DNA from: Callipepla californica brunnescens
Lineage: Eukaryota; Chordata; Aves; Galliformes; Odontophoridae
NCBI GenBank assembly: GCA_023055505.1
Contig: JALIRH010000031.1
Coordinates: forward strand, 2,799,823-2,863,822
Direction: 5' to 3'
DNA: 64,000 nt
Notes under the pieces: model-generated
Told to the model about the DNA's origin: nothing
What the model saw: the letters and a program-made list of their open reading frames with translations, nothing else
Databases searched by the model: none
Part shown: positions 37,781-51,545 of the stretch, piece by piece
Layout: each line of letters begins with the position of its first letter
Numbering within the stretch: position 1 is the first letter of the stretch
Made by a program: the position numbers and the translations under genes

Positions 37781-39037
37781 GATTCGTGGTTCCCATCAAG
37801 TTGTGCCTCGCTGTGAAGTTGGCGAGCGCTAATTCTTAGTACGTTCAGCAGTGCGAGGTTTGGGGTTGCTTTCTCCCATGTTTAATTTCTCAGCTCACTG
37901 AAGACGTGTCTGTAAGAGCAGAGAGCCGCTTCCTTATTAACTTTTTTTTTTTTTTCATGAGTGTAATTCACCCCCATTTGATTTATTAATTCTTTCCTGA
38001 TTCTCTGCAGATCCTGTGCCTGAGCTGCATTGTCATAGTCGAGCTGCGCTGCTTCGTCATGTGTTCCTGTTCTGGAGAACAGCAAAATGCCCTAATCTGT
38101 ATCACAATCACTGGAAACCAAATGGTAGACCTTCATCGAGATTCTTGTGTGGAACGAAGCACTGTGCGAGTGACATGGAACAAAATATGGTGAATGACTC
38201 CTCTACAAGAAAAAATAATTTTACTGCATTTACAGGAACTCTCATTTCTCTGAAACACATTACTTAATGATCCTATCCAAATCTGGATTCTCCCATGATT
38301 CTGTTGAAAGGTATTTCTCCTGACGGATCACGAGTTTTGCAGTGCTTGTAATTTAAAACTGAAAGTGGAGCGTTGCAACATAGGAATTCCAGCATGCGTT
38401 GAGGTGCAGAATTGGTGTTGACTGAAAATGTTTTGCCAGATCAAAAATCAGTATGATCTTGTAAATTGAAGTTTGTGTACATTTTCCCTCAGTCAACTCT
38501 TCAAGGCACATAAAAAAAAATTAAAAAATGCAGTTTGCCACAGCAGGGAACTGAGGTTTTGCAAACTGATCCTTAAAGCAGTTGTTTTTGCTGCATACAT
38601 ACTTAAAGCAAATACAATAACAGAAGGCAGGCTCTGGGCAGTGAGTAACTGGAGAATGAGAAGCCGAATTTGCTGAACAGGAGGCAAAGCTGTGCTTACA
38701 CCAATAAGCATACCTACTCCCATACAATCTAAATAAGGAGTTTTGAGTAATTATTTCTGTGTACATCCAATGAGTAGGTCTCTGTATATAGTTATGGGCA
38801 TAATCAATAAGCACACTCTAATATTTGAGTGGTCTTCCACTGAGATTGGAAGAACATGGTGGATTCTTTGTGATCCACAATCAATGGCAATCTGAAGAAG
38901 GCCCCAGTGCAGCTATGCTGAAACAAAGCAGTGACTGAGCATTCTTTTTTTGCCAGTCAGTGGCTGTTAAATGCCACTGGCATAAAACAAAATGTAAAAG
39001 AAAAATGAAAGTACTGGTAAAACATATAGAAAAATGA
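37781..39037. other. Intergenic DNA upstream of PRUNE2
   Basis: Composition returns to AT-rich immediately after the CpG island. No gene, exon or mobile element recognised. Confidence 0.65.
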
Positions 39038-39090
39038 AATCATAGAATGGCTTGGGTTGAAAGGGATCTCAAAGATCATCAAGTTACTTT
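39038..39090 (-). mobile_element. CR1 3'-tail fragment
   Basis: About 50 bp matching the extreme 3' end of CR1 in reverse complement: AATCATAGAATGGCTTGGG followed by a GATCTCAAAGATCAT-type terminal hairpin region. It is either a very short insertion or a remnant whose body has decayed. Confidence 0.8.
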
Positions 39091-39705
39091 TGAGTTACTT
39101 ATTGCCTCAATAATTATTGTTTGAATTCAATATTTTATAATTATTCATAACATGTTGTGCTGATGCGCGATCAGAGCACTAGTGTTTTTATCTGCATCAT
39201 TATTTATGAAGTTCCTTTGCCTGGTTCTCCACTTTTCCACCCAAATAGCAGCCACTGAATTACTTCTGCTTTACTTAAGCTTAAATTAGAGATGAGTCTG
39301 GACTCATATATATATTTCATTCTTTCTGAAAAACCCAAACAAGAATCAGTGCATATTCTTTCAAGAGCTCTTCCTAGGTGATGTTCTTCTGGTTTTGTTG
39401 TTGTTTTGTTTAGTTTTGTTTTGAAACATAACTCATTCTGAAATCAGTGGGGATTGTGTACATGTACCAAAGTGAGATTTACTCCATAACTCATTCAGGG
39501 CCTGGAACTATTAGAAAACCATACATGCTGAGGAACACTGTATTTGCTGAAGACAGTTAGCTTGGGACAATGAGTTCTGCTTTGTCCATTTTTGTACTGA
39601 GCAAAAACAAAAATAATGTCTTCTGAAACAGAGTGGAGTCTAGAATGAATCTTTCTCTGTTTGCATAGCAAAGGAAAAGTTCGGTTTTCAATTTCAGCCA
39701 TCATT
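39091..39705. other. Intergenic DNA between two CR1 pieces
   Basis: AT-rich sequence with no recognised gene or mobile element. The adjoining CR1 copies define its limits. Confidence 0.6.
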
Positions 39706-41235
39706 GAAGCATAGAATCATAGAATCCTTAGAGCTGGAAGGGACCTTTAAAGGTCATCTAGTCCAGCTCCCCTGCAATGAACAGCAACATCCACAGCTCA
39801 ATCAGGTTGCCCAGGCCCTGATCCAGCCTCACCTTGCTAGTTTCCAGGGACATAAACCTGTTCCAGTGCCCCACCACCCACACTTTTGCAAGTTTTCCTT
39901 ATATCTAATTTAAGTCTACCATCCCTGAGCCTGAAACTAGACCTTACCACAGACCTTGCTAAAGCATCGGTCCCCTTCTTTCCTGTAGTTCCTGTTTTAG
40001 ACACTGACTGCCTGCTAGGAACCTTCTCCGGGCTGAACAGCCCCAGCTCTCTCAGCCTGCCCTCTCAGGAGAGGTGTTTAACCCCTTGTGTCATTTTTGT
40101 GGCCCTCCTCTGGATGTTCTCCTGTAGGTCTATGTCTTTCCTGTACTGAGGATTCCACATCTGGACGTAGTAGTACTCTGGGTGATGATTCACCAGCATG
40201 GAACAGATGTGCAGGATCGTGTCCCTCACGCTGCTGGTCAAACATCTTTATATGCAGCCTAGGATACAGTTGACTTTCTGGGCTGCAAGGGCATGTTTCT
40301 GGTTCATGCATGCGATCTTGTGCTTGGATTTTTTGAATCTCATGAGGTTCACCTGGGCTCGCTGCTCAAACCTGTCTAGGTCCCTCTGGATGGCATCTTC
40401 TCCCTCTGGTCTGTAGATCACACCCTGCAGCTTGGTGTCATCAGCAAACCTGCTGAGGGTAAGCAAGGGTATTAGACTATTGGCCATAGCACCAACCCCT
40501 GGGTTACACCACTCATCACCAATCACAATGCAGACACGGAGCCATTGACCACTGCTCCCTGGACTCGATCCTACAGCCTGTTCTTCATCCATGGGACAGT
40601 CCACCCATCAAATCCATGTATTTCCAATTTGGAGAGAAGGATGTGGGGGGTATCCTGTCAAAGACCTTCTCAAGTCAAGATAGATGACAGCCGTGGCTCT
40701 TACCTTGTCCATTGGTGCAGTGGTACCATCATGGAAGGCCACTAGGAAGTTCAAGCAGGATTTGCTTTTGATGAAGGTATGCTGGTTCTCCCATATCACC
40801 TCCCTGCCTTCCATGTACCTTGGCATGGCTTGCAGGAGGATCTGTTCCAAGATATTCCCCAGAACAGAGCTGAGAATGACAGGTTGGTAGTTCCTGGGGT
40901 CATCCTTTTTACCCTTTTTAGAAGTAGGTGTGATGTTACCTTTTTTCCAGTCACTGGGGAATTCACCTGATTGCCATGACTTTTCAAATATCATTGAGAC
41001 TTCCTTGGTGACTACATCAGCCAATCCCCTCAGGACTCTGGGATGCATCTCATTGGGACCCACAGACTTGCGGATGTTCTGGATCCTCAGGTGATCACAA
41101 ATCTGATTTTTGCTTATAGTGGGAGGGACACTGCTTCCCTGATCTCCTCCTACTGAACCAAATGTCTGAGGGCCGTGTGCCAAGCTGTTTTCAGAGAAGA
41201 CTGAGTCAAAAAAAAAGTTAAGAACCTCAGAGTAC
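39706..41235 (-). mobile_element. CR1 LINE, 5'-truncated, with degenerate reverse transcriptase
   Basis: The 3' tail of ATAGAATC octamers starts near 39710. The body runs about 1.5 kb and includes most of the reverse transcriptase. The frame at 40608-41183 has HPRVLRGLADVV, DDPRNYQPVILSS and the YLDL motif A region. The frame at 40248-40604 has the catalytic FADDTKLQG block near 40430-40448. The 5' end around 41235 falls in the linker before the reverse transcriptase (VLNFFFDSVF-like). Frameshifts split the frame, so it cannot make an intact protein. The paired aspartates of motif C are retained. Confidence 0.93.
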
Positions 41236-41839
41236 TACACATGTAGGGACATGTGATGACTTGGAAGTACAACTTTTCTGTATACTAAAAAATAGATAAA
41301 TAAATAAATAAAAGCTGCACTTATGAGGAAGGAAGGGGCATCTTAGACTATAGTATCTTCTGAAACTTCAATAATCTGGGAAACATAACTTGCAAGTACA
41401 TTAAACTGTACCCTGGTAAGGCCTTACACCCCAAAAATACAATGCAATACTAAACAAGATGGACGTTCCACATAGGCTTTTATGATCTTCCATAGTTTCC
41501 ATGGTTTATATCTAGGCATACGAAGAGATGAATTTAATTCAGTATAGGAGAAAGGTGAAAATAGGGATTACCCAAAACACATCTGAACTCTGCAGCTCAT
41601 CCTTATAGTTTAGCAAGTAATGTAAGAACTGTCATACATCTACCCAGTGGTTTTGCATTTCTGCTATAAGTACTATTGATGGAAAGCATTTGAATAGCAT
41701 ACTAGGAACAATTTTTCTGACAGATAATGCTGAGGTTCCTATTGCAAGAGTTTGTACAGTACCACAGTGGGAATAGACAGTTTCTGGCCCTCAGAACTGA
41801 AGTGTTGTATCATCATTTAAATACCAGAGAGAGGAAAAA

Positions 41840-41861
41840 ATAATAATAATAATAATAATAC
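41840..41861. repeat. (TAA)n microsatellite
   Basis: Seven TAA units, uninterrupted. Confidence 0.9.
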
Positions 41862-43837
41862 ACAACTGTTCACTATTGTACAGATATAGCTAAAAAAGGA
41901 TATTATAAAATTACTTGAAAATAAAATCTGGTTTCACGAAAGTAATAATTCTTCAGGCAACCACGCAAATAAACAAAGAACAAAACTGCTTATAGCAGCA
42001 GTAGTGTCAAGTGTTGATAGTCACACTCAAGTTTTCAGAGGTTCTATAGGATTGTATATCAAATCATACAAGCTTCTTTTTTTTTTTCCCAACATGATGC
42101 GTACTTAATCAACAGCAATTCAGTCTTCTGTATCAACCATCTTCAGTCCCTATGGGAAAAGAGTTCTCCTATCTCACGCAAGTGTCACAGTTTTACATGT
42201 TTCAGCTACACTGGTCAACCTGTAAAGATGGACAAAAAGAAACCACTTCAAATTTTGAAAGGCTCTTCTCTGCCTTGTCAGTGCATCAATGTATAAAATA
42301 TCTGCACTGTGAATGCCTCATCTTCCTTCAGAGGATTTGGGCATGAAAATGGAGTCAATAGATTCATATGTCCCTGCTGGATTGTTGGTTTGCCTACTGT
42401 AAACTAAGAGATAATCAGAAATTATATTCTCCAATGATTACTTCATTCTCAACCATAATTTTCAAGGTGAAAGCTTTATAACAGTCCCTATTGCTCTTAT
42501 GAAAGATACGGTGCGGTAAAAATCAGAGTGCTGTTACTTTTCCTGAGGGAGAAAGAAAGAAGCTACGCCTGGCTAAGAGATGACCCCTAAAGATCAAATA
42601 CAAATATCTGCTGAGGTTTTCAGAGACTAAGTGCATTAATCTCATCTTAACTGTGAATAGCACATATTGGGTTACAGTAATTGTTTGTTTTGTTTCTCCG
42701 TGCAAAATACAGTTAGGAACCTGAGTGCATGTTTTTGAGCCAAGACTGACTACTTATTCAAAGCAAAAAGCGTCGCTGAATCATTATCAAAAGTACTTGG
42801 AGGTATACCAAATGAGGGCTGGCTAAAGGTCTTGATACTGCCATTTGCTGGTTCTCTTTAAACTGGGCAGAAAATATAATTCCAAGGGACAGTAATCTCT
42901 GTCAAAATGGGGGAAAGGAGTTTAAGCCACTTGACTTAAATAATTCCTACTCTTTGCTTCTGTGCACATGGGTCAAAGTCCTGAAAGTGATCTCCTTTCT
43001 CAGCAGCATCTACTCACAGTCAAGTGGCATGGCCTTTGACAGTTCTATACTGTAGTGAGCACACACTGTTTCCAAGAAAATAGTAAAAAGCAGATGAAAC
43101 ATCTCCTTTTTTATGGAATATTATTAATCAGTTGTTTTAGCAAATTCAGTTTGCTGATTTTGAGTTTTTCTTCAGAAGTACACAACTGAACATTCTTACA
43201 AAAGCTAGTTTGAATGCAGATGAAAAGGAAATCTGAAGTGTTCCACAAATTTCAAATTAGAGCGTACAATAGCAACAGAATATTGATTCAGTGACATTAA
43301 ATCTGATTCTGAAATGTACTGAAATCCTAGGTGTAATAGAAGTGCTTGTAATCTTGTAAGCCTACCAAAGTACGCAACTGTCAGCCACATAACAGATAAA
43401 AATTAGTTCTTATCTTAGAAACAACTTAATTAGTAGAATATCATATTATAAAGAGGACTTTCTAAATAGTAGTGTTTAGCCAAGTCCTCTTGCTTCATTC
43501 AGTCATGAACTGTATCTGTGCTACTAAGCAAAGCAAAATTAAAATGTTGTCAGCTTGGAAAAGTTTAGAAGAACTACCATGAGGCGTGTGAATCAAACAC
43601 TCTTAATAAGTTTGATTCAGCCTTAGAGCTGGTATTGAACATTGTCATATCAACTGGCAGATTTTACTAAAAATCCCAATAAATTTCCATATAATCAGAT
43701 AAACTACAGTTAAATAGAAGACACTGGCAGTGCCCAGTTACTGTTTTACTCACATAGCTACAGCTATATTAGCTGGAAAAATAAATACAGCAACAAATTG
43801 ATGCACACACATATATGTAGATCATTCAAAAATTACG

Positions 43838-43877
43838 TTTTTTTTTTTGTTTGTTTTTTTTTGTTTATGTAATTTTC

Positions 43878-43910
<33 letters not shown>

Positions 43911-43930
43911 GCTGTTTTTTGTGTGTTTGT
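43838..43930. repeat. T-rich tract with (TTTTC)n
   Basis: Low-complexity T/G region with five TTTTC pentamers at about 43873-43900, followed by a T13 run. Confidence 0.85.
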
Positions 43931-46900
43931 TTTCTGTCAGAAAGTATGGGCAATGTCTTTTGAAGATAATACCAAACGTGACTTCTGAATCTTCACATGC
44001 TCATTCTAAACTAAATACTCTACATGGCCAGTTCAGTACAAATGTTGAAAATCATGATTATAATTACTGAACAATGATGTTTTTGAACAGTTTGCAATTC
44101 ACTGTGGAATTCAGTTAATATCTGAAAGAGCTTCAACAGCTTACAAAGCGAGATGGTCTTAAATATATCCCACTAGCCTCCAATCCTACAACAAATGCAC
44201 TGGTGGAAAGATTTGTTACATATACAGCAAGTATTTCAAACGATGGCCAACAGTCTGCAACACATAATTTGCAAATACGCTGCCTTCTTATGAGCTTACT
44301 GGTGTTTTACATGCCAGGGCTGAAGATCTCTTTGTGGTGGGTTATAGCTCTCTCACTCTTGAACTAATTAGCTGACAGAAGATAGCAGAACCCTGGAGAT
44401 GGTGAAGTTTCTTCATGACAGTCTATGATTCTCCATATATCCTGAGAAACAAGTGAGAGCAATATGTTTAGCAAAGTTGCAGGAAAACTTCCAAACACGA
44501 ATTATAGTAAACAATGTTAATTATGCGTGCCTGTCTGGAACAAGGGACAGCCTCTTTCACTGGTAACATTAGTATGCTGTTAGCCTCTCTTCCTACGAGA
44601 CACTTAAGTGTGATTCCAGTATTCCATAGACGGAAGATTTTGCTATGAAGAAAGGTCAGTGTGCCCATTGTTCCACATGTTTTTTATGAAGTATCTGTAA
44701 AGCATTATCCAAAGAGAATCCATAAGAACTCATTTCTAAAATGCTGTATATTTAATGACAGCAATGAATTTTAATGTTCCAAATGTCCATTTATGTTCAA
44801 GAGGAGAAATGCCACAAAAAGCAAATAGTTCCGTGAGCATCACAGAGCAGCAGACCAATAGCTGATTCTGAGAATCACTTTACTGTCTTTGAACAGTTTT
44901 TTGTTGTCTAAGCTAGAAGTCTGGAAACTTCTGGTGGTTGATATAAACTTTGTATGACTCTCTTGATGGATTTAATTAAGATAAGTTCATCTTCAGCCTT
45001 AATCACTTCCTCTCCACCAATTAAATCTATGGAAAAATATTACTAGTGTGGTTGAAATTTATTTGAAAATTATTGTGAACACACAAGTAACCATTTCAAT
45101 AAGAAAACTGGCTAAAATAACATTGTTCCACTAGAAGATGTTACAGTCTGCAGGTGCTTTAATCGGTAGCACTCAATGGGAGGAATAAGATATTGTCTAC
45201 CAGTATTACAGCTTTCAACATCCAGCCCACACAAACACATGGCCCTATATATAACTGAGCTTGCTGAAGAAAGCATTTGATGCATGTTCCCAGCCAAGCT
45301 ATCTGCTTTATGTCACTGCCTAAAGCCTGCAGCGCCAGCGATGGATACCACGTCTCTTCTGGTACTTGATCTTTGTGTTATAGAAACCTGAGAGAGCTTG
45401 AACACAAAGGTAACTAGGCTGCATATAATCAGTGCACATGGTCAGAAGGAATCCAGCTGCATGGAAGCACGTATCTTCCTGTTACTTTGGTGTAAAAAGT
45501 AAATAGCAGGTTTAGAGATGTTTCTGTTGTTTTTGGTTTGTATTTCAAAGGATAATAAGATAAATACTAAAAGTTTGGCATTTACTTTCTGTTACAGTTA
45601 TGTGTCTTCTATTCAAAAACTTGTACTTTCCAACTGAAAATTAATACTGTAAAGATAACAGCCTTGGCCATTAATGATCATTAGTGTCACCACTAAGAAC
45701 AGCTTCACGTTGGTGTTATTTATTAAAGCAATCAAAATGTGCTATTATGTTCCTAATTACAATATTTATTCAAGCTCCCCAATTTACCCAAAATACAAAT
45801 ACAGCGCAGGCAGCTGTTGTAGAAGCTTCCCTGTGCAGCTCTGGAAATGACTTTCCCTTCAACTAAGGATATTCTCAATCTCAAATGGAAAAAAATTGAA
45901 TAAATGTGCATCTTTACACTGAAAGACAAGTACACAGTTTTTGAATGTATGACAAGATGTGATTAAAAACTCTAGCAGATCCAAAAATGTTCGAACTTCT
46001 GTCTTCAAACCAGTACATCATTATAAAACTGAAATATATATATAAAAAAAAAATAAAAGGCATAAAATGAAACAAACAAACTAACTAAAAATACTGTATC
46101 ACTTTTAGTACTAATCAGCCACAGGAAAAAATATTTCTGTTAGGAGAAAAAGAGCACCAGTATTAGAAGTTAAAATTAGAGACTCTCTATCACAAAGTCC
46201 TCCCCTCAACTGAAGGGAAAGGCTGCTCAGTAGTAGAGAAAGCTAAATGCAGACTGTAGATCAGTGGCTATCATAAAGCTTATCACACAAAATATCAACA
46301 GATATAAATGTTTGATAATTCACTATAACGTCCATTGAAAACATTGAAGAAATGCTCTTCAAATGAATTCAGTGTCCAACAACCATGTTTTTTTGCTGAA
46401 GTATAAACAGTGTGCAATTAAACAAGACTATCATTTTCAAAACTTGAAAAGCAGAGACCACTCAGACAAGTGAGAGTGGCATTCAGCCCTCTCAGATGAA
46501 GCCCACCAGCCTGAAACTAAGATAATCATTTTAAGCAACTAAAACCTAACATAAATTTATCAGTATCGCCAGGTCTTCCTATTTTTTAAGAAAGAGAATT
46601 TGTAATGCACTTTTCCCACAGAAATAGCAAAGTAAAAGATGTGATTAAAAAAGATTATTAATATTCTGACAAATAAACTATTATCTCTTTGTTTCAGAAG
46701 ATTAGATGTTTAAATATCCCAAAATATATATAAATATATATGTAAAAAAAAACCAAAAACCCATGAGCTGTCGTCTAGGCGCCTTTTTTGAAGGGAAGCT
46801 GTATCTCTGAATGGAATTGCAATTAGTTGTCTTTTTCTATGGACAGAATATTGCTTTGTCAGAAACACTACTGTGTGCTTCTATATGCTTCTGCTCTGAT

Positions 46901-47472
46901 CTTTTCCTCTGGATTCAGATCCTGTGCATCAGCTGGATAATGTCTATGTTCAATTCTTACAAAAGAGAAGTAGAGAACATGGGATGCCCATACTAAACCA
47001 CAAAAACTCAGGCATGGGAAAACATTTTTATTTATTCTCAGTATATTTTTTCAGAAATATAAGATAAGGAACTAAAATTTACTCATAAAGTCGATATTAA
47101 TCTGTGGTGGCTTAGGATTGTTCTCCTATTTTGCAGCAAACTCTTTCAATGGAAGAGAAATAACTGAATAAGAAAAGAGATGATACATAATTAAGGAGAT
47201 TATGAAGGAATAAATCAGCACTTAGCATCCTCTTTATCATTACTCCCAGAGTGTAGAACAAAACTACGCGGAAAGAATATAGCAGATTGCATGTTTCTCA
47301 TCAAATATAAATCATTTATACCTTCAAAATCACAATATAATCACAATTCTAATACACAGGAAATAAAATACAGTTTAACATATGCCTCAATATCTACCTC
47401 TGAGTACAATTTTAGTCTACCATCTTAGTGAGCAGTTCCATTCACTGCAGCAGGAGTGGTTCTGTGAGAAAG

Positions 47473-49960
47473 GCATAGAAAAATAGAATGCCCTGGGTTG
47501 AAAAGGACCCCATCTAGTTTCAATTCCACTGCTGTGGGCAGGGTTGCCAGCCACTAGAGCAGGCTGCCCAGAGCCACATCCAGCCTTGCTTTGAATGCCT
47601 CCAGGGATAGGGCATCCACAGTCTCTCTGGGCAACCTGTTCCAGTGTGTCACCACCCTCTGAGTGAAAAACGTCCTCCTAAGATCTAACGTAAATCTACT
47701 CTGTCTTAGTTTAAAACTATTCCCCCTTGTCTTATCAATCCATGTAAACAATCATCCCCCCTCCTATTTATTCACTCCCTTAAAGTACTGGAAGGCCACT
47801 ATGAGGTCTCCCTGGAGCCTTCTTTTCTGCAAGCTGAACAAGCCCAGGTCCCTCAACCATACTCATAGGGGAGGTGCTCCAGCCCTCTGATCATCTTAGG
47901 GGCCCTCCTCTGGACCTGTTCCCAGTTCTTCAGATGGGGCCTCACAAGAGCTGAGTAGAAAGGGACAATCACCTCCTATACTGGCCACCCCTTTATTAAT
48001 GCAGCCCAGGATATGGCTGGCCTTCCAGGCTGCAAGTGTGCACTGCTGGCTCATGTCCAGCTTCTTGTCCACCAGGACCCCCAAGTCTTTCTCTGCAGGA
48101 CTGCTCTCCAGGAGTTCTTCCTCTAGTCGGTACAAATAGGTGGGATTGCCCTGGCCCAAGTGCAGCACTTTGCACTTGGCCTTGTTGAACCTCAGCAGGT
48201 TCACATGTGCCCACTTCTCCAGCCTGTCCAGGTCCCTCTGCATGGCTTCCCTGCCCTCCAATGTATCAACTGCACCACTCAGCTTGATATTGTCCTCAGG
48301 CTTGCTGAGGGTATACCCAGTTCCAAGTTCCATTGTCTATGTCATTGATGAAGATGCTGAAAAGCACTAGTCCCAAGACCAATCCTTGGGGGACACCACT
48401 CGTGACCAGCCTCCATCCAGACATAAAACTGTCGATCACAACCCTTTGGCTGTGACCAGCCTACCAGTTCTTAATCCATCAAACAGTCCATCCTTCAAAT
48501 CTCTACCTCTTCAATTTAGAGGAGAGGATGTGAAGAGGGACCATGTCAGAAGCCCAGGAAGATGATATCCATCACCTTTCTGCTGTCTACCAGTGCTATC
48601 ACTCCATCATAGAAGGCCACTGGATTGGTCAGACAAGGTTTGCCCTTGGTGAAGCCATGCTGGCTGTCTTGGATCACCTCTTCTTGTCGTCTTAGCATGG
48701 TAACCAGGAGGATCTGCTCCATGATCTTCCCAGGCACAGAGGTGAGGCTCACTGGCCTGTAGTTTCTCATGTCACCCTTCCTCCCTTTCTTAAAAAAGTC
48801 TCTTTCCAGTCTCTGAGGATTTCAGCTGACAGCCATGACTTTTCAAGTATGATGGGGAGTGGCTCAGCAGCCACATCAGCCATTTCTCTCAGAACCCTGG
48901 GATGTGTATCATCCATCCACATGGACTTACATACATTCAGTTTAATGAGGAGTCCTCTGACTTGTTCCACTGTTACAGTGGGATGGAATCCATTCCTCCC
49001 ACCCAAATCTAGAGGATCAGGGTCCTGGCAGACACAGGGAGCCTGATCACCAGTGAAGGCTGAGGCAGAGCACTTCTTGAGCACCTCAGCTTTTTCCATG
49101 TCTGAGAAAGCCAGCTCTCCATTCTCACTAATCAGATGGGGAACATTCTCTGTCTTTGTCTCTTCCTGCTTATGTTCCTGTAGAATCCCTTCTTGTTATT
49201 TTTCACATCCCTTGCCTAGCTCAGATCTATATGTGCCTTAGATTTCCTGATCTTGTCTCCACAAGTGCAGGCCATATCCTTGTATTCTTCCCGGGCTACA
49301 CAACCCTGCTTCTGCTTCCTGTACATTCCTCTCTTTTCCCTTAGTTTAAGCTGCAGGTCCTTGCTCAGCCACACCAGTTGCCTCCCTCTGCTCAATTTCT
49401 TCTGGTGGGGGATGGTGAAGTGCTCCACCTTGTGCTCACAGAAGGGTGTCCCTGAAGGCCTGCCAGATCTGTTCCTACGCCCGTAAGGACAATTTCCCAG
49501 GAGATCCCATCCAGCAGTTCCTAGAGCAGCTGAAAGTTTCCTCCCCTGAAGTTCAAGATCCTGACTCTACTTTTTGCCAGGCCTGTATTTCTCCAGATCA
49601 CAAACTCCTCCAGGGCATGGTCACTACAGCCCAAGTTGCTTCCAATTTTAACCTCTCTAATTCTCTCCTCTGCACTGGTGACCACCATGTCCAGTAAGAC
49701 CTCACCTTGGGTTGGTCCATCTAGTACCTGGACCAGGAAGTTATCCTCAGCAGACCCAGGAATCTCCTCGACTGTCTGCCACCCACTGTGCTGCTATCCC
49801 AGCAGATACTTGAGTGTTTGAAATCCCCCATGAGGACAAGGGCCCTTGAGCACAACACCTCCCATGGTTGAAGCAAGAAGGCTCCAACATCAGGCTTCTC
49901 CTGATCAGGTGGCCTGTAGTAGACCCCAACCACTAGATGTCCTTTTACTGGACTGATCCC
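47473..49960 (-). mobile_element. CR1 LINE, longest copy, endonuclease plus reverse transcriptase
   Basis: A roughly 2.5-kb CR1 with its 3' tail near 47475. Going 5' on the minus strand it shows the ORF2 C-terminal region (47896-48333, with [15 protein letters not shown] and [11 protein letters not shown]), reverse transcriptase segments (48546-49099, with [19 protein letters not shown] and [13 protein letters not shown]), and part of the apurinic endonuclease domain (49721-49933, with VVGVYYRPPDQE). The endonuclease motif near 49805-49834 reads LMGDFKHSSICWD, where CR1 normally has GDFN; the substituted asparagine and several frameshifts mark it as inactive. The 5' end near 49960 is approximate. 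Confidence 0.94.
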
Positions 49961-51545
49961 TGAATATCTCTTTTTCTTCTAACTAGGAAAACGAATATTT
50001 GATATTATATTTTTTGTCCAAAGTAGAGGAGCATTTTGTGTTTGCACCTGAAGGTGAATCACCTCACTGTGCCTAAAGGGCGGTGCTTCTTCGATACTGA
50101 CTTTTTTATTTCACTTTTCTAAGAAAAGATGAAGAACCACATCTTCTAAAATCTTGCTGAAGAATATTACTCACCACAGTCAGGTGAGTCAAGATGTCCT
50201 CCTTCTTACTTAATTTCTTCTTCAATCTTAAGAGTTACCTAATTCATTAGTACTGCATTTTTAAATTGCTATGAATATTGGAATAAATTAATAACTGAAT
50301 ATTAAAACTGAGATTGTACATATCATAATACTTCATGACATTTCTTGCATCTGAAATTAAACTAAAACTTAGTTTTGACACTAGTCACAAGGAGGCTTCA
50401 AAATGGCTGTCCACTTCATATCTCAGCTTTCTCATACTGTCCCAAAATTTACCGTTACCCATACAGATCTATCTAGTATTGTCCTACCATCTCATGTCTA
50501 AAGGCTTACCTTTACATCACACTATTCATTTAGTACTAAAAACTGCCTCCTTACTTTTAGTGTGATTCTAACTTTCCATAAGTAATTCCTCAGCTTCAGT
50601 TTGAAATCCTCTCTTTTGTATATACCATAATTCTGTTACTCTACTTGTAGAATAGTACAGTTGCTTTAAATGTTTTTTTTGTTTTTTTTTTCTTTTTTTG
50701 CATCTATCTAGAATGTATGGAAACACTGACAAGCAGGGATATTTGAACTATGTTACTGCAGGCAGAAACACAGGACTCTGTTTTACGTCCCTAACTTCCT
50801 GCAAGTAGTATCACCAAAATATAATTTTTGGAATGCAGCATGCTGGGAACTGAACACTGATAGACTCACCTTCATGCCTCCTGATTGCTTTCAGTCCAGA
50901 GGTCCAGAAGCTTCTTACAGGAAAGTTACTGTTTATAATCTGAATAATAGCCAAGTATTATATTAACAACTAACTTCATGAAGAGCAGACCTTTGTAACT
51001 ACTCTACTTTGCAAAAATCTCAGCAATTGCTTTCTCTTTCCAAGAGCAATTAGTGAATTAGCATTATTTACTTCAATGAGGACATAGTATAGAACAAAGA
51101 ATACACTATTGACTTTGATTATTTTTTTTTACAGTAAATTCTCCAGACATCCAGGAATTATTTCCTCACTGGGCAACAGATCTATCTACTTTCCTAGCCA
51201 TATCCTACTTCTCCTTTAGATCTCCTTCAGATGTGTAAGTCCAAGGTAGGGATGAAGGATAATATGTTAAGGGATCTCTCTGTGTAGCATTGTTTTCTAC
51301 CTTGGAGACCCAATTAAACATAAATTGCCTAGGGCTTAAGTGCCTTTAGAACTCCAAAGCAAATGACTTACTCTTTATTGTAATTCTGTTTTTTAATACA
51401 TGAAAAAAAATAGCTTAGTAAAACATGTTATTTATGTAAACTGTAGCTATTAAGAAGTATTTCTGGCTTAACTGCTTACCTAAGCAAAGACTACACACTA
51501 AACTGAGGACAACTTAAGTTAAGACAGGGAGTCAATTTCCAATCA
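49961..51545. other. Intergenic DNA between two CR1 copies
   Basis: AT-rich with no recognised gene. A T-rich stretch lies near 50671-50700. Confidence 0.6.

Larger units (their letters stand above)
41236..47472. other. Intergenic DNA, no gene recognised
   Basis: Six kilobases of AT-rich sequence. It includes a TAA microsatellite at 41840-41861 and a T-rich tract with TTTTC repeats at 43838-43930. All open frames are short, and none resembles a known family. Confidence 0.65.

Noticed and set aside
40608..41183. A 191-residue reverse transcriptase-like frame as an active element
   Set aside because: The adjoining frames are shifted and the element is 5'-truncated, so no complete ORF2 exists.
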